From Phycisphaerales bacterium (lineage in GTDB: Bacteria > Planctomycetota > Phycisphaerae > Phycisphaerales > UBA1924): a stretch of 6,147 bases of DNA. The translations under genes were made by a program, and so were the position numbers. This document shows, piece after piece, positions 1-5,321 of this stretch. Where the stretch lies: the NCBI GenBank assembly GCA_007124345.1, contig SLFH01000136.1:1-6147 (forward strand), written 5' to 3'. The notes under the pieces were generated by a model. It was not told the DNA's origin and did no database searches. It worked only from the letters and a program-made list of their open reading frames with translations. Every line of letters begins with the position of its first letter. Positions within the stretch are counted from its first letter, which is position 1.

Positions 1-18
1 ACGGATCCGGAGCGAGCA

Positions 19-47
19 AACATACACCCCGAACCCAGATCTGTCAA
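19..47 (-). promoter_or_regulatory. Leftward sigma70-type promoter
   Basis: On the minus strand the -35 box TTGACA (47 to 42) matches the housekeeping consensus at 6 of 6 bases. It is followed by a 17-base spacer and the -10 box TATGTT (24 to 19), which matches 4 of 6. Transcription would begin near position 12 and leave the window at its left edge, so the target gene or RNA is not visible. It lies just beyond the dsbD stop codon and points the same way, so it probably gives the next leftward unit its own start. No experimental support is visible. Confidence 0.55.
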
Positions 48-80
48 CGCTCCAAGCCCAACCTTCCGGGCCGCAGCGTT
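46..80 (-). terminator. Possible hairpin at the 3' end of dsbD
   Basis: An inverted repeat begins at the dsbD stop codon. The outer arms are AACGCT (46-51) and AGCGTT (75-80), and inside them GCCC (56-59) can pair with GGGC (68-71), with an 8-base loop and an internal loop between the two helices. There is no run of U after it on the minus strand, so it is not a textbook intrinsic terminator. It may simply protect the 3' end. Its distal arm overlaps the -35 box of the leftward promoter. Confidence 0.25.
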
Positions 81-2119
81 CACTCCCCCTTCGCACGCCC
101 CAACGCCGCGAGCACCTGCTCGGGCGTGTACCCGTTGGACATCCAGGGCCGCTCCAGCCCCGGCCCCTCCACCACGAGCAGCGGGATCCCCGTCTGCCCC
201 ATCTCTTCCATGAGATCCCAGCCCACCGCGCTGTCGCTCGTCAGGTCCACCGTGATCGAGATGATCCCGTTCTCCCGCAACGCGCTCCGAACCGGCTCGC
301 GGTTCAGCACCGCCGCCTTGAGCGCCTTGCAGTTCAGGCACCATTCCGCTGTGAAATCCATCACGATGATCCGCCCCTCGTCCCGCGCCTTCTCCAAAAG
401 CGCCGGCGAGTAGTCCAGCCACACCCCCGAGATCAGCGTCAGCCCGTCCAGGTTCCCACCCGCCTCGGCCAGCAGGCGCTCCCGATCCTCGTACTGCTCG
501 CGCGCCGAAGCTGTATCAGCGGCGACATAGAGGTACGCAGCCCCGCCCATCAGCACTCCGACCGCCGTGACCACAGCCCTCGGGATCGGGTTCTTCGTGA
601 TCCGGAAAGTCCGCACGATCAACCAAAGCGAAGCCGCGACCACAAAGATCGCGACCGCCCACCAGTGCAGCCGCCTCCCCATGTACGGGTGCTCGGCGAC
701 CAGCGAGATCAGCCCCGCCCCGATGAAGTACGCCGCCGCCGCCATCAGCAACAGACCCATCACCTGCTTGACCAACTCACCCGCGGGCCCGCCCTTGGGC
801 ACCTTGTTCACCCACCCCGGCTTGGCCGACAGCACCACATACGGGAAGGCCATCCCCACGCCCAGCGAGGCGAAGATCGTGATCACGACATCCGGCGTCG
901 CCACCGCCGCCGCAGGCAGCAGCCCACCCACCACGAACCCGAAGCAAGGCAGCCCGAGCACCGCCGTCATCACACCAAAGAGGAACGACCCCCAAAGGTT
1001 GTCCGCCTTCGGATTCACCATGTACACGCTCTGCGGCAGCGTGATCTGGAACAGCCCCAGGAGCCCCGCGCCCATCAGCAGAATCACCAGCCCGATCCCG
1101 GCTGTGATCCACCAGATCCCAAAGAGCCGGCTCGGGTCAGCGAACTGCGCCAGCAGCACCACCGGCAGACTTAACGCCACCCAGAACGCCACAATCCCGA
1201 CCGCCATCGCCAGCCCGAGCACCAGCGACTTACCCGGCGTCGCCGCGTGGCTGCTGATGGTCATGATCTTGATCGGGATGACCGGCAAAACGCAGGGCGT
1301 CAGGTTCAGCACGAAGCCACCGATGAACCCCAGGACCGCCAGCAGCAGCGTCAGCATGATCCCGGTGCGGGCTTCGAACTCCATGCCTAGGAACCGGATG
1401 GGCGGGGGCGCCAGCTCGGGCGTCTGGTCGGCCGCGCCGGCGGTCCGGGCCAAGCCCTCCCCTGCCGCCATCTTCGCAAAGACCGAGTAGTCAGCCCCTT
1501 GGAAGAGCTCGGGGTCTTTCGCCTCGGCCGCGAGGGCCTCCTCCTCGCCGACGATCCTGATCGTGACGGTCTTCTTGATGGTGGTCGGTGGATAGCAGAC
1601 ATCGTCATCGCAAGTCTGATAACGCACCGAGAACGGGATCTCGACCACGCCCTCGGCCGCCCGATCTGTGAAGTAGAGCGGCACAAGAATGACCGTGCGA
1701 TCCTTGAAGACGCCCAGTTCCGCCTCGATGCCCAAAGCCGCGGTCGAGTAGATCTTCGCCTCGGGCCAGATCGTCTCGCCGACCAGCACACCCTCACCCC
1801 CGTTCTTGCCGGCGCCTTCGGCCCGGATCTCGCCCACCTCGAGGGTGGTCGGGATGGCCACCAGGTCTTCGAACTCAGGGGGCAACTTCGGGTCGTTGGG
1901 CCACGCGTGGTAGGTCTCGGCGAAGTCGAGCACCACCGCGACGAAGATCCCCGATCCGGGCGACACCACATCCCGCTCGGGGATCGCGCTGACGGTCACG
2001 GCCCCGTCGGGAGCGCCGAATCCGCCGGGCTGGGCCGGGCTCTGGCCCGCGGGCAGCAGGATGGCGAGCATCAGCCCGAGCAGGGCCGGGAGGAGTCGTC
2101 GGGAGTTGGTCGTCTTCAT
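80..2119 (-). CDS. dsbD: Thiol:disulfide interchange protein DsbD
   Basis: This 679-residue membrane protein is expected to carry electrons from cytoplasmic thioredoxin across the inner membrane to envelope proteins that repair disulfides or mature c-type cytochromes. A signal peptide (about 1-30) is followed by a soluble DsbD-alpha-like domain (about 38-190) with the cysteine pair C170 and C175 in TCDDDVCYPP. About eight membrane spans follow (roughly 253-275, 298-324, 333-357, 376-402, 409-430, 452-475, 486-503, 514-533), with C276 in TPCVLP and C392 in GLPCFGF. The C-terminal thioredoxin-like domain (about 565-679) carries WCLNC (C594, C597) and a likely cis-proline at P646. All six cysteines of the DsbD relay are therefore present. 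The protein is longer than E. coli DsbD (565), mostly in the N-terminal region before the first span. The ATG at 2117-2119 has AAGGGG four bases upstream. It is transcribed divergently from fliM. A ScsB-like relative is the main alternative. Confidence 0.9.
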   Translation of the reverse strand: MKTTNSRRLLPALLGLMLAILLPAGQSPAQPGGFGAPDGAVTVSAIPERDVVSPGSGIFVAVVLDFAETYHAWPNDPKLPPEFEDLVAIPTTLEVGEIRAEGAGKNGGEGVLVGETIWPEAKIYSTAALGIEAELGVFKDRTVILVPLYFTDRAAEGVVEIPFSVRYQTCDDDVCYPPTTIKKTVTIRIVGEEEALAAEAKDPELFQGADYSVFAKMAAGEGLARTAGAADQTPELAPPPIRFLGMEFEARTGIMLTLLLAVLGFIGGFVLNLTPCVLPVIPIKIMTISSHAATPGKSLVLGLAMAVGIVAFWVALSLPVVLLAQFADPSRLFGIWWITAGIGLVILLMGAGLLGLFQITLPQSVYMVNPKADNLWGSFLFGVMTAVLGLPCFGFVVGGLLPAAAVATPDVVITIFASLGVGMAFPYVVLSAKPGWVNKVPKGGPAGELVKQVMGLLLMAAAAYFIGAGLISLVAEHPYMGRRLHWWAVAIFVVAASLWLIVRTFRITKNPIPRAVVTAVGVLMGGAAYLYVAADTASAREQYEDRERLLAEAGGNLDGLTLISGVWLDYSPALLEKARDEGRIIVMDFTAEWCLNCKALKAAVLNREPVRSALRENGIISITVDLTSDSAVGWDLMEEMGQTGIPLLVVEGPGLERPWMSNGYTPEQVLAALGRAKGE

Positions 2120-2271
2120 GCTGCCCCTTCAAGCAGGTCCGGCATCCTGATTGTTCCCGCCATCGCACCCCCGCGTTGCTTCAAGCCCCGCCGGGCATGC
2201 GTCCGATACCGGGCTGTTGCGCGGCGCGGCAAGACGCCCCTGCGCCCCAATTCGGGAGGATCCCGGCTCCG
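2120..2271. promoter_or_regulatory. Divergent dsbD/fliM intergenic region
   Basis: These 152 bases separate two divergent genes and should hold both promoters, but no strong one is visible. The best dsbD candidate on the minus strand is TTGCCG (2232-2227), an 18-base spacer and TATCGG (2208-2203), which is weak. On the plus strand CCGATA (2203-2208) resembles the core of a flagellar sigma28 -10 box (GCCGATAA). Its only -35-like partner, TCAAG at 2181-2185, sits about two bases too far away. A direct repeat of the form TTCAAGC, four bases, CCGG occurs at 2128-2142 and 2180-2194. The first copy overlaps the dsbD ribosome binding site. Confidence 0.3.
2254..2260 (+). promoter_or_regulatory. fliM ribosome binding site
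   Basis: GGGAGGA lies 11 bases before the ATG at 2272. It decides the fliM start: the in-frame TTG at 2176 and ATG at 2197 have no such site. Starting at either would also add residues that do not belong to the family ahead of the CheY-binding segment. Confidence 0.75.
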
Positions 2272-3288
2272 ATGGCAGATGTTCTTGACCAATCCGACAT
2301 CGATCAGCTGCTCGCGGCGGTCGATCAGGGCCAGGTCGAGGAAATCGCCCGGGACGAGATGATCTTCGGGCGAAACCGCCGCCCCCCCGGCGAGGTCGAG
2401 GTCCGAGTCTACGACTTCAAGCGCCCCGAGCGGGTCTCCAAGGACCAGATGCGGGCGCTCCAGACACTCCACGAGGCCTTCGCACGCAATTTCGGCGCGT
2501 CCCTCTCGGGCTTCCTCCGGACAATTGTGGAGGTCAAGGTCGCCAACTGCGAGCAGATGACCTACTCCGAGTTCATCTCGGGCCTGCCCAACCCCACCAG
2601 CTTCAACCTCATCGAATCCGACGGCCTGACCGGCCAGATCTGCCTCGAAGTCAGCCCGCTGATCATCTACCCGATCATCGACCGCCTGCTGGGCGGCACC
2701 AGCCAAGACCTGTTCATCCCCCAGCGTCCGATGACCCTGATCGAGACCAGGCTGATCAGCAATGTCACCAGCCGGGGCCTGACCGCCCTCTCCGAGGCCT
2801 GGGAAGGGATCAAGAAGCTCCAGTTCACGATCACCAACACCGAGAGCAACCCGCAGCTCGTCCAGATCGTCCCCCCCAACGAGGTGGTGATCGTCGTCGG
2901 GTTCGAGATCAAGCTGACCAACCGCGCCGGCACGATGAACCTGTGCATCCCGTACAACGTCATCGAGCCAGTGATGGAGGATCTGAGCGCCCAGTCGTGG
3001 TTCAACGCGGCCAGGTGCAACCAGACCGAGAAGACTCGCGGGGCGATCTCCAAGCAGCTCGGCCGGGCGACCGTCTCGGTCGCCAGCGTGCTGGCGAGGA
3101 CGACGATCACGCTGGAGGACCTCGCCCAGATGTCGGTGGGCGACCTGATCCTGACCGACAAGGAGCTGGGCCAGCCCGCCATCGTCACCGTCGAGGGCGA
3201 GAACAAGTACCTCGCCAGGATCGGCCGCCACCGGGGCAACCGGGCGGTGCAGATCCTGCGCCCGATCGGGCCCGACGACCGGCCCTGA
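2272..3288 (+). CDS. fliM: Flagellar motor switch protein FliM
   Basis: FliM sits in the cytoplasmic C-ring between FliG and FliN. It binds phosphorylated CheY to set the direction of flagellar rotation. The 338-residue product has all three expected parts at normal family length (E. coli 334). The N-terminal CheY-binding segment LDQSDIDQLL is at 5-14. After a short linker comes the middle CheC-like domain (about 47-240), opening with the family-typical YDFKRPERVSKDQMRAL. The C-terminal SpoA/FliN-like domain (about 253-332) includes TLEDLAQMSVGDLI. The loop at 141-144 reads GGTS, where I expect the family's GGxG motif. The ATG at 2272 is preceded by GGGAGGA. No other flagellar gene is visible: dsbD is divergent on one side and a non-coding gap then nusA follow on the other. 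Intact CheY-binding and SpoA regions suggest a working switch protein. Confidence 0.97.
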   Translation: MADVLDQSDIDQLLAAVDQGQVEEIARDEMIFGRNRRPPGEVEVRVYDFKRPERVSKDQMRALQTLHEAFARNFGASLSGFLRTIVEVKVANCEQMTYSEFISGLPNPTSFNLIESDGLTGQICLEVSPLIIYPIIDRLLGGTSQDLFIPQRPMTLIETRLISNVTSRGLTALSEAWEGIKKLQFTITNTESNPQLVQIVPPNEVVIVVGFEIKLTNRAGTMNLCIPYNVIEPVMEDLSAQSWFNAARCNQTEKTRGAISKQLGRATVSVASVLARTTITLEDLAQMSVGDLILTDKELGQPAIVTVEGENKYLARIGRHRGNRAVQILRPIGPDDRP

Positions 3289-3307
3289 CCGCCCTCTCCG
3301 GCGGTCA
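3286..3307 (+). terminator. Hairpin spanning the fliM stop codon
   Basis: TGACCGCC (3286-3293) and GGCGGTCA (3300-3307) form a perfect 8-bp stem with a 6-base loop. The fliM TGA stop codon is the base of the 5' arm. No U-tract follows (the next bases are CGAGGACGG), so it may protect the fliM 3' end or assist termination rather than act as a standard intrinsic terminator. Confidence 0.4.
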
Positions 3308-3357
3308 CGAGGACGGCCCGCACCCGACAGATCCTTTCTCTCTGACGGCTCTGCGGG

Positions 3358-3387
3358 TTGACCCCGCAACGCCCGGAACGCTACTGT
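3358..3387 (+). promoter_or_regulatory. Candidate promoter for the structured RNA / nusA leader
   Basis: TTGACC (3358-3363) matches the -35 consensus at 5 of 6 bases. An 18-base spacer leads to TACTGT (3382-3387), which matches the -10 consensus at only 3 of 6. The expected start is near 3394, which is the first base of the long-range helix described next. That agreement is the main reason to keep a weak -10 box. If real, it would serve either a stand-alone RNA or a nusA-infB transcript with a leader of about 390 bases. Confidence 0.35.
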
Positions 3388-3393
3388 TCGGTG

Positions 3394-3647
3394 TCGCGGC
3401 TCGGACGCCGCGGGAGAAAGGTTTGGTTTTCGATGCGCACGGTGCTCGTCGATGTCAGGTAACCGCCCCGCCAGCCCTGTGGTGGATTCCCTCTTTACCG
3501 AGGGTGCGGGCCGGGTTGTGTCGCGGAGGGCCGCATGATGCGGTAGCCCGAAGCGACCATCCCGTTGGGCCGGGAAGGCTTTGTCCTTTCCGGTTCTGGC
3601 GTCGGCGAGCCGCGAGCGAGACAAGCGTTCGTGGCTTGTGTCGTTTT
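3394..3647 (+). ncRNA. Candidate structured RNA or nusA operon leader
   Basis: No convincing protein gene covers this stretch, but it can fold extensively. A closing helix pairs 3394-3403 with 3606-3615 and 3404-3409 with 3598-3603, giving 16 base pairs with a two-base bulge at 3604-3605. Inside it lie five local hairpins. P2 is 3430-3439/3443-3452 with one mismatch and one GU pair. P3 is 3468-3473/3480-3485. P4 is CCCTC/GAGGG at 3489-3504. P5 is GGGC-CGCA/TGCG-GCCC at 3528-3549. P6 is a 9-bp stem at 3570-3578/3585-3593. A terminator-like stem ends at 3647. A candidate promoter would begin transcription at 3394. I see no hallmarks of tRNA, tmRNA, RNase P RNA, SRP RNA or a common riboswitch. 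The lack of a U-rich end and the high GC content, which makes chance stems common, keep confidence moderate. Strand is inferred from the promoter and from nusA. Confidence 0.4.
3614..3647 (+). terminator. Terminator-like stem with short U-tract
   Basis: ACAAGC (3621-3626) pairs with GCTTGT (3634-3639) around a 7-base loop. Beyond a G-G mismatch the stem extends with 3615-3619 against 3641-3645, running into TTTT at 3644-3647. It could end a short RNA begun near 3394, or act as an attenuator about 140 bases before nusA. The U-tract is short and partly used in the stem. Confidence 0.3.
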
Positions 3648-3652
3648 GCGTT

Positions 3653-3682
3653 CCGGGCGTCCCGGCCCTCGCGCCGGGGTTT
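3653..3682 (+). promoter_or_regulatory. Second hairpin before nusA with an alternative pairing
   Basis: CCCGGC (3661-3666) pairs with GCCGGG (3673-3678) around a 6-base loop and is followed by TTT (3680-3682), a weak terminator shape. The same 5' arm can instead pair with CCGGG (3653-3657) across a 3-base loop. The two folds exclude each other, as in attenuators, but GC-rich DNA produces such alternatives by chance. Confidence 0.2.
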
Positions 3683-3771
3683 GAGACAATCGGCAAGCAC
3701 ACCCGGCCGCGGGGCGGCAGCGGGACAGAACGGTACAACAGGGCAACCAGACATCCAGACAACCCAGCGTC

Positions 3772-3775
3772 GGAG
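3772..3775 (+). promoter_or_regulatory. nusA ribosome binding site
   Basis: GGAG lies nine bases before the ATG at 3785. It supports that start over the in-frame TTG at 3581, which would add 68 residues unlike any NusA. Confidence 0.65.
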
Positions 3776-3784
3776 CAGTCGGCA

Positions 3785-5221
3785 ATGAACACCCAGGAAA
3801 TGATGCGGATCCTCGACTCGATCGCCCGCGATCGGAACATCGACAAAGCGCTGTTGCTGCGCGACCTGGAGACCGCGATGGTCTCGGCCGCCCGCAAGTA
3901 CTTCAACACGCTCGACGCCGAGGAGTTCCAGTGCACCGTCGACCCGCTTTCGGGGCAGATCAACCTGACGCGGCACGGAGAGCCCCTTGAGATGTCGCCC
4001 CAGGACTTCGGACGCATCGCGGCCCAGACCTTCAAGCAGGTGATGATCCAGAAGTTCCGCGACGACGAACGGAGCTCGATCCTCGACGAGTACTCCAAGA
4101 GGGTCGGCGAAATCGTCACCGGGACCGCCCAGCGGTACGAGGGTGGGGCGCTGGTCGTCTCGCTGGACACGCGGGCCGAGGCGTTCATGCCCAGGTCTGA
4201 GCAGATCCCCGGCGAGCAGTTCGCCCCGGGCGAACGCGTTCGCTGCCTGATCCTCGACTGCCGCGACGCGGGCAACCAGGTCAAGATCGTCATCAGCCGG
4301 GCCCATCCCGACCTGATCAAGCGTCTGTTCGAGGTCGAGGTGCCCGAGGTGGCCGAGCGGATCATCGAGGTCAAGGCGATGGCGCGCGAGGCGGGGTACC
4401 GCACCAAGATCGCCGTCAGCTCGATCGACTCGAAGGTCGACGCGGTCGGCGCCTGCGTGGGTGTGCGGGGCAGCCGCATCAAAAACATCGTCGACGAGCT
4501 CAACGGCGAGAAGATCGACATCGTCCGCTGGAACGAGTCGAGCCAGATCCTCATCCAGAACTCGCTCAAGCCGGCGGAGGTCAACGAGATCAGCCTTTGC
4601 TTCGAGCTGGGGCGTGCGACGGTCGTCGTCCGCGACGACCAGCTCTCGCTGGCGATCGGCAAGCGGGGGCAGAATGTCCGCCTCGCCGCCCGCCTGACGG
4701 GTTGGGACATCGACATCCTGACGCCCGAGGAATTCACCAAGGGCCTGGAGACCATGTCCGAGACGCTGCTCTCGATCGAGGGCACGCAGGAAGACCTGAT
4801 CGACCGGCTGGCCGCGCTGGGCATGGTGAGCGTGTTCGACATCGAAGAGGTCGGCGCCGAGGTGCTCATGGAGCAGTTCGAGCTCAGCGAGGAGATGGCG
4901 ACGAAGATGGTCGAGGCCGCCTCCGAGCGTGCCAAGGTCGTCGCCATCGAGCAGGAAAAGGCGAAGGAAGAATCCGACCGCAAGCGCAAGGAAGAGGAGG
5001 AGGCCGCCAGACGCATGCTCTCGGGCGAGGGCGGCGAGGTCGACGCCGACACCGCCGCTGCGGCGATCCTCGGGGCGGGCTCTGTCTCCCCCCCACCTTC
5101 AGAAAAGACCCCGGCGGAAGAAGGCCCATCGGACCAAGACGGTTCGGAGGCCTCCAAGCCGGATGAAGAGACCGACCAGCGTGCCGCCGACATTTTGGGC
5201 GGACGCACCACGAACGAGTGA
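3785..5221 (+). CDS. nusA: Transcription termination/antitermination factor NusA
   Basis: NusA binds RNA polymerase and nascent RNA to control pausing, termination and antitermination. The 478-residue product has the standard order. The polymerase-binding N-terminal domain covers about 1-105, starting MNTQEMMRILDSIARDRNID. An S1 domain follows at about 108-172. KH1 (about 175-255) has its GxxG at G226-V-R-G229, and KH2 (about 256-320) has IGKRGQNVR with GxxG at 292-295. A helix-hairpin-helix-like region at about 333-385 is followed by a charged, probably helical stretch (386-411) and a disordered acidic tail. The tail holds two similar motifs, DTAAAAILG (422-430) and DQRAADILG (464-472). The N-terminal extension available from the upstream TTG at 3581 does not resemble NusA. 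It precedes infB by 100 bases in the same direction, a conserved pairing, but the rimP gene common ahead of nusA in other bacteria is absent. Confidence 0.97.
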   Translation: MNTQEMMRILDSIARDRNIDKALLLRDLETAMVSAARKYFNTLDAEEFQCTVDPLSGQINLTRHGEPLEMSPQDFGRIAAQTFKQVMIQKFRDDERSSILDEYSKRVGEIVTGTAQRYEGGALVVSLDTRAEAFMPRSEQIPGEQFAPGERVRCLILDCRDAGNQVKIVISRAHPDLIKRLFEVEVPEVAERIIEVKAMAREAGYRTKIAVSSIDSKVDAVGACVGVRGSRIKNIVDELNGEKIDIVRWNESSQILIQNSLKPAEVNEISLCFELGRATVVVRDDQLSLAIGKRGQNVRLAARLTGWDIDILTPEEFTKGLETMSETLLSIEGTQEDLIDRLAALGMVSVFDIEEVGAEVLMEQFELSEEMATKMVEAASERAKVVAIEQEKAKEESDRKRKEEEEAARRMLSGEGGEVDADTAAAAILGAGSVSPPPSEKTPAEEGPSDQDGSEASKPDEETDQRAADILGGRTTNE

Positions 5222-5230
5222 ACATCCCGC

Positions 5231-5253
5231 CCCCGGCCGGCGACGGTCCGGGG
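5231..5253 (+). promoter_or_regulatory. Hairpin just after nusA
   Basis: CCCCGGCC (5231-5238) pairs with 5245-5253 (GG, a bulged T, then CCGGGG), giving eight base pairs around a 6-base loop nine bases after the nusA stop. The nearest T-run (5277-5280) is too far downstream for an intrinsic terminator. It may mark an RNA processing or stability point within the operon. Confidence 0.3.
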
Positions 5254-5283
5254 ATCGGGTGAACGAAGTCTGATTGTTTTGCA

Positions 5284-5303
5284 GGGCCTTCGGCCCACTG
5301 TTT
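5284..5303 (+). promoter_or_regulatory. Hairpin before the infB ribosome binding site
   Basis: GGGCC (5284-5288) pairs with GGCCC (5292-5296) around TTC. CAG (5282-5284) and CTG (5298-5300) offer an alternative extension, and TTT follows at 5301-5303. It ends just before the infB ribosome binding site, so it could act as a weak terminator or attenuator between nusA and infB, or affect infB translation. Confidence 0.3.
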
Positions 5304-5311
5304 CACGGAGC

Positions 5312-5315
5312 GGAG
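5312..5315 (+). promoter_or_regulatory. infB ribosome binding site
   Basis: GGAG lies six bases before the TTG start at 5322, and a second GGAG is at 5307-5310. An in-frame stop at 5271-5273 and the lack of any in-frame ATG or GTG between it and 5322 make TTG the best start. Confidence 0.65.
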
Positions 5316-5321
5316 CGAAGC

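Noticed and set aside
2176..2271. 32-residue N-terminal extension of FliM from TTG 2176, or the shorter one from ATG 2197
   Set aside because: Neither has a ribosome binding site, and the CheY-binding motif normally sits at the very N-terminus, as it does from ATG 2272.
3433..3462. Nine-codon reading frame MRTVLVDVR with AAAGG upstream, a possible leader peptide
   Set aside because: It lies largely within the P2 hairpin (3430-3452), its codons show no regulatory run of one amino acid, and so short a frame is expected by chance.
3453..3467. Resemblance of TCAGGTAACCGCC to a stretch of RNase P RNA
   Set aside because: None of the other conserved RNase P segments is present, so the short match is probably chance.
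3581..3784. 68-residue N-terminal extension of NusA from an in-frame TTG
   Set aside because: The extension does not resemble NusA, and the ATG at 3785 has a good ribosome binding site and begins exactly at the family N-terminus.
3289..3784. A tRNA such as the metY found upstream of nusA in enterics
   Set aside because: No T-loop consensus, acceptor stem or anticodon arm could be found on either strand.
2116..5298. Very long minus-strand open frame opposite fliM and nusA
   Set aside because: It is a shadow of the high-GC codon pattern of two clearly recognised plus-strand genes. It is very rich in Ser and Arg with no recognisable domain.
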